Assembly (NCBI GenBank): GCA_964624905.1 | Contig: CAZUYK010000007.1 | Span: 6,096-70,095 of the forward strand | Direction: 5' to 3' | From: CAZRVH01 sp964624905 | GTDB lineage: Bacteria > Patescibacteriota > Gracilibacteria > Peribacterales > Peribacteraceae | Length of the DNA: 64,000 nucleotides | Shown: piece by piece, positions 48,527 to 57,433 of the stretch | Layout of the letters: the number at the start of each line of letters is the position of its first letter | Position numbering within the stretch: position 1 is the stretch's first letter | Position numbers and translations under genes: made by a program | Notes under the pieces: generated by a model | Told to the model about the DNA's origin: nothing | The model's database searches: none | The model's input: only the letters and a program-made list of their open reading frames with translations

Positions 48527-50268
48527 TGGGTGGAAAGGATGTCGCGGAGCTCTTCCAAGAAGAAGGGCCGTCCGTCGTATTTGAGAATACTCGTGGGAAT
48601 GTCGAGTCCGCACTCCATGCGGATGAGCTTTCGCAGTTGGGACTCATGGTTGCACTCGATGATGGCCATCTTGCCTGCCTTTTTGGAAAGCCGTTCGAGC
48701 AGCTCCGTCTTCAGCGGCCACAGGTACGTGTAATGCAGGTACCCGATGCGCCTGCTTTGGAACATGGGATCGGCGAGCACATCCAGGATCACGCCTCTGT
48801 TACTGCCCCAGCTGACGAGGAGCAGGTCGGGATTCTGATGGCCGAAGAGTTCGGGCTCGGGCAAGGCCGCCTTCAGCACCTGCATCTTTCTCATGCGCTT
48901 CTCCATCTGCAGGCGCGCGTTCTCCGCGCCCTCGTCCACGCTTCCGTCGGCCCGGTGCTCGTCGCCCTGCGCCACGTACGTCGCCGCCTTGGACCCCGGA
49001 AGCCAACGTGCGGAAATACCGCCTTTCGCCAGGGGGTCGTAACGGTCCGAGCTTTCGAGGGCGGACAATTCCTTCGCCCCCGTCACGAGGCGGCCGCGGT
49101 TGATGCGCGTCTTTTTCTGGTCGTAGGGCGCCTGCGTGCAAATGGCTTCCGCAAGCTGCTTGTCGGTCATGAGGACGACGGGAATCTGGTATTCCTCCGC
49201 AAGGTTGAATGCGTCGTTCACGAGGTGGAAACTGTCATGCGCGTCGGACGCGGAGACCACGCATCGCGCGAATTCCCCGTGCCCGGAAAACACCGCCAGG
49301 TTCAAGTCACCCTGGCCCGTCCAGGTAGGCAGCCCCGTCGCGGGGCCGGGCCGCTGCGCGAGGACGATCACGCTCGGGTTCTCGATCATCGCATTGAGCG
49401 ACAAGGTCTCGGTCATCAGATCGAATCCCCCGCCGGACGTACCCGTCAGCGCGCGCGTTCCCATATGCATCGCTCCACTCACCATCTGCACGGCCGTGAT
49501 CTCGTCCTCCGCCTGCTTGATGGCCATGCCGGTTTCGTTCTGGATGTCCGCGATGTAACTGAGGAGGGGCGACGACGGCGTCATGGGGTAACCGGCGTAG
49601 AAGCGCACGCCCGCGTGCACCACCCCGAGCCCCATCGCCTGGCTGCCCGTGAGCAGCAGGCAATCCTTCCACCGGGCATCCGCCGGAGGCAATGCGACCG
49701 CGAATCCGGGAATGGACTTTTCCTTGAACTGGAAGCCCTTTTCAATGCACAGGTAATTCAACTCCAATAGGTCTTTCTTCTTCGCGAACTGCTCGCCGAC
49801 AAGCGTCTTGAGTGCTTTCGCATCCTGATTCAGAAGCGACCACACCACGGACGTGACGAGCACGTTGCCGAGGATCGGCTTCGCGTTGATTTCCTTCAAA
49901 ATAGCGTCGGTCGTCAGCTCCACCACTTTGATGTTTCGCTCCTCGAGCGACGCGGCGATGGCCTTCGGGAACGTCCAGTCGGGCGTCTGGTGAATGATGA
50001 TGCCGCCATCCTCCACCTCGTGCGTGTTCAACTCCAACCCGTGGTGGTTGAAACACACCAGTACCTCCACTTTTTCCTTCGTGGATTCCACGCGCTCGTT
50101 GCTGACATCAACCTGGTAGCTGCTGTGCCCGCCCTTGATAAGCGAGTTGTATTCGCGGTAGCCGAAGACGCAGTAGCCCGCCCGCTTCAACCCCTTGCCT
50201 ACGATCTCCCCGACCGAGTTAACCCCCTGCCCCTGCGCGCCGGTGACTTTAATCGCGACGCGTGTCAT
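48523..50268 (-). CDS. 2-oxoacid:ferredoxin oxidoreductase, fused gamma-alpha subunit
   Basis: A 581-residue protein. Residues 1-190 are the gamma domain (VTGAQGQGVNSVGEIVGKGL, YNSLIKGGHSSYQVDV, PILGNVLVTSVVWSLL). Residues 200-581 are the alpha domain (LTGSQAMGLGVVHAGVRFYA, YPMTPSSPLLSYIAD, AEDEITAVQMVSGAMHMGTR, TGTSGGGFDLMTETLSLNAM, IIECNHESQLRKLIRM). It oxidatively decarboxylates a 2-oxoacid to acyl-CoA and passes electrons to a low-potential carrier. No delta (ferredoxin-like) subunit is encoded, but flavodoxin is, directly upstream with an ATGA overlap. Confidence 0.92.
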   Translation of the reverse strand: MTRVAIKVTGAQGQGVNSVGEIVGKGLKRAGYCVFGYREYNSLIKGGHSSYQVDVSNERVESTKEKVEVLVCFNHHGLELNTHEVEDGGIIIHQTPDWTFPKAIAASLEERNIKVVELTTDAILKEINAKPILGNVLVTSVVWSLLNQDAKALKTLVGEQFAKKKDLLELNYLCIEKGFQFKEKSIPGFAVALPPADARWKDCLLLTGSQAMGLGVVHAGVRFYAGYPMTPSSPLLSYIADIQNETGMAIKQAEDEITAVQMVSGAMHMGTRALTGTSGGGFDLMTETLSLNAMIENPSVIVLAQRPGPATGLPTWTGQGDLNLAVFSGHGEFARCVVSASDAHDSFHLVNDAFNLAEEYQIPVVLMTDKQLAEAICTQAPYDQKKTRINRGRLVTGAKELSALESSDRYDPLAKGGISARWLPGSKAATYVAQGDEHRADGSVDEGAENARLQMEKRMRKMQVLKAALPEPELFGHQNPDLLLVSWGSNRGVILDVLADPMFQSRRIGYLHYTYLWPLKTELLERLSKKAGKMAIIECNHESQLRKLIRMECGLDIPTSILKYDGRPFFLEELRDILSTQ

Positions 50269-50726
50269 TTCGAAGCGGCGGAAAGGAATTTCTTGCCCCA
50301 CTCGCGCACTTTGCCCTCCTGTCCGTACGGCTCGTTCACGATGACGAGGGAATCCATGAGCAATGTCCCGTTGTGCGTCCGGACGAATTCTTCCAAATGC
50401 ACCCGCGCCTCGGCCGTGTAACGGTACCGATCGTCGCCGAGCGCGATGCAGGCGACCTTCTTTCCTTTCAAGTCCGCCTTCCCGGACTTCTCCTTTAAAA
50501 GCGCATGCATGTGCGGATTCAGTTGTCCCTCCACTCCACCCGTGTTCCATGTGCCCGAGGCAAGCAGAAGAATATCCCCCTTTAACAAATCTTCGGGAGT
50601 ACAAAGCTCGGCCCGCCTGCGTTCCGCCGTGACGCCGCCACCCCCCTGAAGGACATTCATCAGGATATCCGTGACATACTCGGTATGGCCGGCCGTGGAA
50701 GCATACGCAACGAAGACTTTTGGCAC
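50265..50726 (-). CDS. flavodoxin
   Basis: A 153-residue FMN-binding electron carrier. VPKVFVAYASTAGHTEYVTD is the phosphate loop (T/S-x-T-G-x-T like), LLASGTWNTGGVEGQLNPHM the first FMN loop, and ACIALGDDRYRYTAEARVHL the second. Gene order (flavodoxin, oxidoreductase alpha, SLH, beta) makes it the likely electron acceptor of the 2-oxoacid oxidoreductase. Start: GTG at 50726 with TACACT (50734-50739) ending 7 nt upstream; the longer upstream frame is not flavodoxin-like. This sets the promoter of the whole operon. Confidence 0.9.
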   Translation of the reverse strand: MPKVFVAYASTAGHTEYVTDILMNVLQGGGGVTAERRRAELCTPEDLLKGDILLLASGTWNTGGVEGQLNPHMHALLKEKSGKADLKGKKVACIALGDDRYRYTAEARVHLEEFVRTHNGTLLMDSLVIVNEPYGQEGKVREWGKKFLSAASK

Positions 50727-50792
50727 GGGGATCAGTGTACGTGAAAGACGGATATTTCCCATCCGTTTGCCGAAATAACGGTCTTCTCCGTC

Positions 50793-50821
50793 TGGAAAAA
50801 AAGTGAAAAAAATGCTATAAT
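50793..50821 (+). promoter_or_regulatory. promoter of the MBOAT/SGNH/ACS operon
   Basis: Extended -10 TGCTATAAT (hexamer 50816-50821), 18 nt before the ATG, with a weak -35 (TGGAAA, 50793-50798). It resembles the promoter at 2772-2800. Confidence 0.72.
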
Positions 50822-50839
50822 AATGGGAATACAAAAAAT

Positions 50840-52219
50840 ATGACTTTCCTTTCATTCAACTACGTTTACTTCCTCCTGGGCACTGCGTCATTGTTTTGGA
50901 TTCTTCCCAAGGGAAAGCCGAGACAGACCGTGCTGTTGGTCGCGAGCTACGCGTTTTACGGATATGCGCATGCTTGGTATCCGGTGCTACTCCTCGCAAG
51001 CAGCGTGGTCGCGCATGTGTCGGGAACCGTCCTAAGCAGGAAGATGGCATCACCGAAAGCGGTGATTTGGACGAACGTTGCTTTCAACATCGGCATGCTC
51101 TGCGTTTTGAAATACATATCGCAGACGGGCGCGTTCCTATCTGGATTCGCCGGATTGTTCGGACTTCGCGTTCCCGCGGATACATTCGACATCATACTGC
51201 CGATCGGGGTGTCGTTTTTCACGCTGCAAGCGATAAGCTACGTCGTGGACTGCGCGAACGAAAAGCTCGCCCCGCGCAATCTCTTCAACACGGCACTCTT
51301 CATTGCCTTCTTTCCCAAGCTCATTTCGGGCCCCTTGGAACGAGCCGACCACTTCCTGCCGCAGTTTGAAAGCAACGATCGGCTGCGCTTCGAATATCTT
51401 CAGGATGCGAGCTACCTGTTCCTGCGTGGACTCATGAAAAAAACGGTCGTCGCGGACAATTTGAAACCATACGTCGACCATATCTACGGCCAGAACGAAC
51501 CGTTCACAATCCTCCTCATTGCTGCAACCGTCGTGTTTTCGATACAAATTCTGGCCGATTTCTCAGGATACACGGACCTGGCGCGCGGAAGCGCTAAATT
51601 GTTCGGCATCGATCTGTTCGAAAACTTCCGGTTTCCGTACAAGGCGGTAAGTCCATCCGACTTCTGGCGCAGGTGGCATGTGTCGCTTTCGAATTGGTTT
51701 AGGGACTATGTCTACATCCCGCTTGGAGGTTCAAGATCGGGCTCGCGGATAACATTCTTCCTCATCTTAATGACGACCATGACGTTGAGCGGCGCCTGGC
51801 ACGGCGCCACGGCAAACTACATCGTATGGGGCGCGTACCACGGCATAATCTTGTTTGTATACAGTTGGTTTGGATGGACAGGAAAATGGCAGCCGATATC
51901 CAAACTGGGCACCGCACTCGCGGCAGTCACCATGTACGTCTGGACATTGATCGGCTGGTCCATATTCAGATCCCACGATCTCGGCTGGCTCATGCACACA
52001 GTCACGCATCCGATTCTGCGCCTTCCGCTGCAGCAGGTCGCGGCGAGCATCATGTTGCTGCTGATCTGCCTCACTTTCTCAGTGGCATGGATATGCATCA
52101 CCATCCTGGAAAGAAAGCCGCGGGCCTGGAGATCCGTTCTTGCATTCTGGGTGCTAGTCATTGCGACAGGCATCCTGGGTGTACAGGGCGAAACCGATTT
52201 TATCTACTTCCAGTTCTAA
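50840..52219 (+). CDS. MBOAT O-acyltransferase (AlgI/PatA-like)
   Basis: A 459-residue polytopic protein of the membrane-bound O-acyltransferase family. FNYVYFLLGTASLFWILPKG begins it; FDIILPIGVSFFTLQAISYVVD, PKLISGPLERADHFLPQF, FADFSGYTD-type ILADFSGYTDLARGSAKLFG, NFRFPYKAVSPSDFWRRWHV and SLSNWFRDYVYIPLGGSR are family blocks. The catalytic His is in LSGAWHGATANYIVWGAYHG. It would pass acyl groups across the membrane to a surface polysaccharide, with the next gene as periplasmic-side partner. Confidence 0.95.
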   Translation: MTFLSFNYVYFLLGTASLFWILPKGKPRQTVLLVASYAFYGYAHAWYPVLLLASSVVAHVSGTVLSRKMASPKAVIWTNVAFNIGMLCVLKYISQTGAFLSGFAGLFGLRVPADTFDIILPIGVSFFTLQAISYVVDCANEKLAPRNLFNTALFIAFFPKLISGPLERADHFLPQFESNDRLRFEYLQDASYLFLRGLMKKTVVADNLKPYVDHIYGQNEPFTILLIAATVVFSIQILADFSGYTDLARGSAKLFGIDLFENFRFPYKAVSPSDFWRRWHVSLSNWFRDYVYIPLGGSRSGSRITFFLILMTTMTLSGAWHGATANYIVWGAYHGIILFVYSWFGWTGKWQPISKLGTALAAVTMYVWTLIGWSIFRSHDLGWLMHTVTHPILRLPLQQVAASIMLLLICLTFSVAWICITILERKPRAWRSVLAFWVLVIATGILGVQGETDFIYFQF

Positions 52220-52222
52220 AAA

Positions 52223-53227
52223 TTGGAAAACACGCCTACGCCAGTAACGATTGAGAGCAGGCCTTCTATCTGGAAGATGCTTCTCCTGCATGCCATCATA
52301 GGCTCCATCGCCGTTGGGGGTGTGAACACACTTATTTCAACCCATAAGCTCTCCGACTCCGAGCTCGCGTATTACCGAGGGAAATACGACCGCGAGATCC
52401 CCCAGTGGGTCATCTTGGGGAATTCGATATCCAAATCGAACATCGACATGGAAACACTGGGAAACGAACTCGGTAAAAAAGTGGCGATGTTCAGGCGCGA
52501 TGGCTCCCATTCCGCGCTATGGTACATAGCGATGGCGAATGTCTTCGCGAAGGTGAAGAAGAAGCCTGAAGTATTCATTCTTCCCTTCAGAGAAACCGAC
52601 CTGACGGACCCTTTGTACGGGCTCAGCGGTTTCCGGGAGACGGATTTGATCGCATTGTCGGAAAAAGACGAGCCGCTCCTGAAGGAAAAAGTGTGGGAAC
52701 CCTCCATGGGAAAACTTGGCAATTTCTTGTTCCAGAACATCCCGTTCATCCACAGCAGACAAGAGATAAAATCCATGATTTACCCGAAAACGAAAAACAT
52801 CGCGGTCGGTCTCTTTGGTAAAAACGAAAACTTCAGTAGGGACATCAACCGGATCATGAACGTCCTCGGGAAGCCCGCCGACATCCTCAACGAGAAAAAA
52901 AGATTCGGCAAAGGCAGCTTTGAGGAAAAGCTCGCAAATTCCCTCCTGCCAGACATTGTCGAAATCGTGAAAAAATACAACATCAACCTCGTGCTCATAC
53001 GCGTCAAAAAGAAGTCCCATATCGTCGAGCCAGAAAGCGTCGAAATGCGAAAATACATGGCGGACCTGAGGGACTATCTAGAATCCAACGGAGTCGTACT
53101 GCTCGATTACACCGAACTCGACGACATCCATAAGGAACATTTCGCCTCAGGCGACCACCTCAACGAAGAAGGAAAGAGGATATTCACCGAACATCTCATC
53201 CAGGACCTTAGATACCTTTCCCTATGA
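52223..53227 (+). CDS. SGNH/AlgX-like membrane-anchored partner of the MBOAT protein
   Basis: A 334-residue protein with one N-terminal membrane helix (about 18-38) and an external domain. WVILGNSISKSNIDMETLGN recalls the GDS-type block of SGNH hydrolases, and HKEHFASGDHLNEEGKRIFT carries the C-terminal D-x-x-H pair. Partners of AlgI-type acyltransferases commonly have this fold and attach the acyl group. It begins with TTG 4 nt after the MBOAT stop; the first ATG lies inside the membrane helix. Its stop overlaps the next start (ATGA). Confidence 0.68.
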   Translation: MENTPTPVTIESRPSIWKMLLLHAIIGSIAVGGVNTLISTHKLSDSELAYYRGKYDREIPQWVILGNSISKSNIDMETLGNELGKKVAMFRRDGSHSALWYIAMANVFAKVKKKPEVFILPFRETDLTDPLYGLSGFRETDLIALSEKDEPLLKEKVWEPSMGKLGNFLFQNIPFIHSRQEIKSMIYPKTKNIAVGLFGKNENFSRDINRIMNVLGKPADILNEKKRFGKGSFEEKLANSLLPDIVEIVKKYNINLVLIRVKKKSHIVEPESVEMRKYMADLRDYLESNGVVLLDYTELDDIHKEHFASGDHLNEEGKRIFTEHLIQDLRYLSL

Positions 53228-55287
53228 CCGCCTTCTCCCCTTCCTCCATCGCGGTCATCGGTGCCTCTGCCACGCCCGGAAAGGTGGGGCATGACATCGT
53301 GTACAACCTGGTGACCGAGGAATACAAGGGGAAAATATATCCCGTGAATCCGAAAGGAGGGGACATTTTAGGCATCACGGCGTACGCTTCCGTGAAAGAC
53401 ATCCCGGGCCCCGTGGACATGGCGGTCATCGTCATTCCGGCGGCGGCCGTACCGGGCGCCATGGCCGAATGCGGCGAGAAAGGAATCAAGCAGGTGGTGG
53501 TCATTACCGCGGGATTCAAGGAGTCGCATTCGGACGAAGGCATGGCGCTGGAAAAACAGGTGAAAGAGATCGCCAAGACACACGGTATCTCGGTGGTCGG
53601 ACCGAACTGCCTGGGGGTGCTCAAGACGTCGCTCAACATGAACGCGTCCTTCGCGAAGAACCTCCCGCCGAAAGGAAACGTGACGCTCATCAGCCAGTCC
53701 GGCGCGACAGCCGTGGGCATCATGGACCTGGCGCCGACGCTGGGCCTCGGGTTCGCGTCCGTCTTTTCCATCGGGAACAAGACGGTGATGGACGAATGCG
53801 ACTACCTGGAGATGTGCGAGAAAGATCCGGAGACGGCCGTGGTCGGCATGTACCTGGAAAGCATCGAGCGTGGCAGGGATTTCCTGGAAATCGCGCGTCG
53901 GGTCGCCTCGAAAAAGCCCATCGTCCTCCTGAAATCCGGAGTCTCGGAACTGGGCCGCAAGGCGGCCGCGTCCCACACGGGGGCGCTGGCCGGATCCGAG
54001 GAAGCGATAAACGCGCTGTGCATCCAATCGGGTATCCGGAGAGCCCACAATATGGATGAATTCCTGGATCTCCTGACCACGCTCTCGTCCCAGCCGCCCC
54101 TGCTCACCGACCGCATCGCGATCATCACGAACGCGGGAGGACCGGGCATCCTTGCCTCGGACTACGTGGAAAAAGCGGACCTGCTGCTCCCCTTGCTTGC
54201 ACCCCAGAACCTGGAACCGCTGCGCGCCGCCCTGCCGGCCACGGCTTCCATCCAGAATCCCATCGACATCATCGGGGACGCGAAGACGGACCGGTACGAA
54301 GCCGCCCTGACCGCATGCCGCGACGATAGCAGCATCGACGGATTGGTGGTAATCCTCACGCCGCAGATCATGACGCCGGCGGAGGAGATCGCGCATGCCA
54401 TCATCCGCATCATGAAGCACTCGCCCCTCATGCCGGTGGTGACGTGTTTCATGGGCGGCCCCCTGGTGGAAGACGCCCGCAAGGCGCTGCGCTCGCACGG
54501 CATTCCCGTCTTCGACACCCCCGAACGCGCGGTACGCGCCATCTCGGCGCTGCGCCGAAGCAGGGACAAGGAAGAAGTGTCTGCCTGCCCCGTCGACGGG
54601 CACGCCGCGCAAGCCTCGGCGATTTTGGAGGGAACCTCGGGCCTCTTGTCGGAGGAAAAATCCAAGGAACTATTGGCGTTGTTCGGCCTCCCGCTCCCCG
54701 CGCAATCCGTCGCGCGCACCCGGGCGGAAGCGATCGCCATCGCGGAAAAGATCGGATACCCCGTCATCGCGAAGATCAGCTCCCCGGACATCGTCCACAA
54801 GACGGACGTGGGCGGCGTGGCCGCGAACCTGAAGACCGCGGCGGAAGTGGAGGAAGCCTACGATCGCATCCTGAAAAACGTGCGTGAAAATGCACAGGAC
54901 GCGGCCGCGGAGGGAGTGCTCATCCAAAAATTCCTGCCCATAGGCGACGAGTTCATCGTCGGAGGCATACGCGACGCGGCGTTCGGCCCCCTCATCATGG
55001 CGGGACTCGGCGGCATCTACACGGAACTCTTCAAAGACGCCGCCGTGCGCATCGGGCCGGTCGCGATCGAACAGGCCTACAACATGCTGCGCGAACTGAC
55101 CTCTTGGAAACTGCTGCGCGGCATGCGCGGAAAATCCCAGAGCGACATCGATGCGCTGGCGCAGCTGACCGTGAAGGTATCCGAGATGATGTGCGACTGC
55201 CCCCGCATCCGCGAGTTGGACCTCAACCCGGTGCTGGTGTCGCCAGGGGGCATCACGATCGCGGACGTGAAGATCATCGTGGATTGA
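53224..55287 (+). CDS. ADP-forming acyl-CoA (acetyl-CoA) synthetase, fused alpha-beta
   Basis: A 687-residue enzyme converting acyl-CoA, ADP and phosphate to acid, CoA and ATP. N-terminal CoA-binding domain (SSIAVIGASATPGKVGHDIV), succinyl-CoA-ligase-like domains (VVGPNCLGVLKTSLNMNASF, SQSGATAVGIMD, SHTGALAGSEEAINALCIQS with the phospho-His), then a C-terminal ATP-grasp domain (YPVIAKISSPDIVHKTDVGG, IQKFLPIGDEFIVGGIRDAA, FGPLIMAGLGGIYTELFKDA, ELDLNPVLV). All parts of the AcdA and AcdB subunits are present in one chain. With the oxidoreductase this gives acetate plus substrate-level ATP. Its ATG overlaps the SGNH-like stop. Confidence 0.93.
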   Translation: MTAFSPSSIAVIGASATPGKVGHDIVYNLVTEEYKGKIYPVNPKGGDILGITAYASVKDIPGPVDMAVIVIPAAAVPGAMAECGEKGIKQVVVITAGFKESHSDEGMALEKQVKEIAKTHGISVVGPNCLGVLKTSLNMNASFAKNLPPKGNVTLISQSGATAVGIMDLAPTLGLGFASVFSIGNKTVMDECDYLEMCEKDPETAVVGMYLESIERGRDFLEIARRVASKKPIVLLKSGVSELGRKAAASHTGALAGSEEAINALCIQSGIRRAHNMDEFLDLLTTLSSQPPLLTDRIAIITNAGGPGILASDYVEKADLLLPLLAPQNLEPLRAALPATASIQNPIDIIGDAKTDRYEAALTACRDDSSIDGLVVILTPQIMTPAEEIAHAIIRIMKHSPLMPVVTCFMGGPLVEDARKALRSHGIPVFDTPERAVRAISALRRSRDKEEVSACPVDGHAAQASAILEGTSGLLSEEKSKELLALFGLPLPAQSVARTRAEAIAIAEKIGYPVIAKISSPDIVHKTDVGGVAANLKTAAEVEEAYDRILKNVRENAQDAAAEGVLIQKFLPIGDEFIVGGIRDAAFGPLIMAGLGGIYTELFKDAAVRIGPVAIEQAYNMLRELTSWKLLRGMRGKSQSDIDALAQLTVKVSEMMCDCPRIRELDLNPVLVSPGGITIADVKIIVD

Positions 55288-55355
55288 TAGGGTAAGGAGT
55301 GGGGTTAGGGATAGGGTTATTTTGCCGTTCCCAACCCTAATCCTAACCCTTTTTT
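55288..55355 (+). terminator. terminator built from TAGGGTT words
   Basis: GGGTTAGGGATAGGGTT (55302-55318) pairs with AACCCTAATCCTAACCC (55333-55349) at 15 of 17 positions by eye; six T follow (55350-55355). Word-based design like the repeats at 7863, 28733 and 44356. Confidence 0.82.
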
Positions 55356-55419
55356 AAAGATTTCCCTTTCCCTCGCCCGCACTTATCCGTACCCTACATT
55401 CCATCATTCCCAACGCATC

Positions 55420-56382
55420 ATGAAGCTCTCCAAACTCTACAAGCGCACCATCGAAATCGGCATGGACGCGGACATCCGCGGCAAGAAATACCTGGATAAG
55501 CAACTGAAGAAACAGGCGGACCGCCTGAAGAAAGCGGAAGGAAAGGAGAAGGAATTCTTCGACGAGGAACGCACTTGGAACCCGTACCACGATTCCCGCA
55601 TCATCAACGGTACCGGCGACGAGGAAGTCACGCGCCTGATGATCGGCATCGACATCGAAACTCCCGAAATCCTCCTGGCCGACAGGCTGCGCGAGAAGGG
55701 CGAGAAGATCGACGCCATCATGATCCACCACCCGGAGGGCCGCGCGCTCGCGGACCTGGACAAGGTCATGCCGCTGAATGCGGACGTGGCGCATGCCGCC
55801 GGCGTGCCGATCAACCAAGGAGATTTCCTCCTTAGGCCGCGCATGGAGCGCATTTGGAGGGCCATCCATGCGGACAACATCCTGCGCACGGAGCGTGCCG
55901 CGGAACTGCTGGGCATCCCCGCTTTCACCTGCCACACCGTCACCGACAACCTCATCTGGAGGCACATGGAAAAGAACATCTGCCAGAAGGAATGGGATGA
56001 TCTCGGCAGCATCGTCAACGCCATCAACGATATGCCGGAGTACAACTACTACGCCAAGAAAGGCAATCCTTCGTTCATCGTGAACGGATCCAGCTCCGGC
56101 CGCCCCGGAAAGATCGTGGCGACGGGCTTCACCGGCGGTACCAACGGCCCCGAGGAAATGATCGAGCAGCAGGCGCACGCGGGCGTGGGTACCATCCTCT
56201 GCATGCACTTCACGGAGAAGGAAGTGGAAGTGGGCCGCAAGTTCAACCTGAATATGATCCAGTGCAGCCACATGGCATCGGACGCGGCGGGCGTAAACCT
56301 CCTTCTGGACATCTTGCAGAAGGAAGAAAAGAAGCTCGACGTCCTGCCCGTGTCAGGATTCATCCGCGTGAAGCGCAAATAA
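55420..56382 (+). CDS. NIF3-like protein
   Basis: A 320-residue protein of the NIF3 (NGG1-interacting factor 3)/DUF34 family. The metal-site motifs are visible: IDAIMIHHPEGRALADLDKV (paired His) and LCMHFTEKEVEVGRKFNLNM with IQCSHMASDAAGVNLLLDIL. A charged N-terminal helical extension (residues 1-55) precedes the core. Members bind two metal ions and have been linked to GTP cyclohydrolase-like or damage-control roles, but function is not settled. A TACATT hexamer (55395-55400) lies 19 nt before the ATG. Confidence 0.82.
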   Translation: MKLSKLYKRTIEIGMDADIRGKKYLDKQLKKQADRLKKAEGKEKEFFDEERTWNPYHDSRIINGTGDEEVTRLMIGIDIETPEILLADRLREKGEKIDAIMIHHPEGRALADLDKVMPLNADVAHAAGVPINQGDFLLRPRMERIWRAIHADNILRTERAAELLGIPAFTCHTVTDNLIWRHMEKNICQKEWDDLGSIVNAINDMPEYNYYAKKGNPSFIVNGSSSGRPGKIVATGFTGGTNGPEEMIEQQAHAGVGTILCMHFTEKEVEVGRKFNLNMIQCSHMASDAAGVNLLLDILQKEEKKLDVLPVSGFIRVKRK

Positions 56383-56385
56383 GGG

Positions 56386-56523
56386 TCACTCTTCCACGGG
56401 CTCCCGTTCGATCGTGCAGACGCATGTCTGATCCGGACATTCCTCGCTGCAGATCTGGCCTGCGCAATCGGGGCAGATCTCCCGCGCCATATGGCACGTG
56501 ACGCACGTTTGTGGCTGGCTCAT
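56386..56523 (-). CDS. 45-residue cysteine-rich protein, leaderless
   Basis: A short open frame with eight cysteines and one His in 45 residues: CVTCHMAREICPDC (CxxC...CxxC), then CSEEC and CVC, ending TIEREPVEE. The spacing suggests one or two zinc sites. A TACTAT hexamer (56530-56535) ends exactly 6 nt before the ATG, as in many genes here, which supports it being real despite its size. It is convergent with the NIF3-like gene, stops 3 nt apart. Function unknown. Confidence 0.6.
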   Translation of the reverse strand: MSQPQTCVTCHMAREICPDCAGQICSEECPDQTCVCTIEREPVEE

Positions 56524-56620
56524 AATTGCATAGTATCTTCGATACGATTCCTCCTTGCAAGAAAAGGCCTTAAAAACCGTCTTTCACCTGCAATAACATC
56601 AATGTTACAATTGCGCGGCC

Positions 56621-57421
56621 ATGACAATCATCTCCATCATCCGCTCCTCCTGGGAATTCTTCCGCAAACAACCCGCCCTCGTGTCGGTCGGTTTTTGGCT
56701 GCTCTTCCTGCCCATGCTCGCCAGCGACGGACTGACAGCGGTCATTGAGAGAAAGATGGTACCGGAGGCGATGGTCGCGGAGGGGCGCATCGCCATCATC
56801 GTGCTTATCGTCCTGCTGGCGCTCTTGAACGTTTGGGGGCAATGCTGCGTCCTGGTAACGGGCAAGCGCATGCTGCAAACGAAGGCCGGCAGATCGCGTA
56901 CGTCGTTCCGGGCAACGGCTTCCCAAGCCAAGGCGTTCGTCATCCCCCTGCTGCTCACGAACATCCTGTATGCCTGCGTCATCGCCTTGTGGACGCTGCC
57001 GGGAGTGGCATACATCCTGCTTTTGGCATACTTCAGCCCGGCAAGCGCACAGAATCCGATCCTCCTATCCGTATCGGGACTGTTTGCCCTTCCCGCGGTC
57101 ATCGCCGCCATCCGCATGGTGTTTTTCCAGGTCATCGTCGTGGGCGAGAACACGGCGTACCGCGCCGCGTTGAAGCGCAGCAAGGATGCGGTGCGTAACA
57201 CGTTCTGGAAAATCACCGGGAACCTGGCCCTGCTCATCGTTCTGCTGTTCATCATACCGATGTCCGTCATATCGATCGCGGCCCTCCCGCTCCCGATGAC
57301 ACTCGCCTGGGAAGCCGCTGTTTCCGCCGTAAGCAATGCCTGGATCGCAGTGGCAACGATCCTCCTGAACCTGTGCCTCATCCTGATCTACGAGAAGGTT
57401 CGCGCGCCGAAGCAACGCTGA
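56621..57421 (+). CDS. polytopic membrane protein of unknown function
   Basis: A 266-residue protein with six hydrophobic segments (about 22-42, 58-78, 108-130, 145-168, 205-225, 240-260) separated by short basic loops (KRMLQTKAGRSRTSFRATAS, LKRSKDAVRNTFWKIT). The layout resembles DUF975/YciC-like integral membrane proteins that fold around a repeated RxSxxxxxxxFW motif, but I cannot assign it. A TACAAT hexamer (56606-56611) lies 9 nt before the ATG. The patatin gene follows after 12 nt. Confidence 0.7.
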   Translation: MTIISIIRSSWEFFRKQPALVSVGFWLLFLPMLASDGLTAVIERKMVPEAMVAEGRIAIIVLIVLLALLNVWGQCCVLVTGKRMLQTKAGRSRTSFRATASQAKAFVIPLLLTNILYACVIALWTLPGVAYILLLAYFSPASAQNPILLSVSGLFALPAVIAAIRMVFFQVIVVGENTAYRAALKRSKDAVRNTFWKITGNLALLIVLLFIIPMSVISIAALPLPMTLAWEAAVSAVSNAWIAVATILLNLCLILIYEKVRAPKQR

Positions 57422-57433
57422 TACACTGCGCGC

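Noticed and set aside
46382..48733. Long plus-strand open frame opposite the oxidoreductase and SLH genes
   Set aside because: The minus-strand genes have unmistakable TPP and SLH motifs; the plus frame is compositional shadow.
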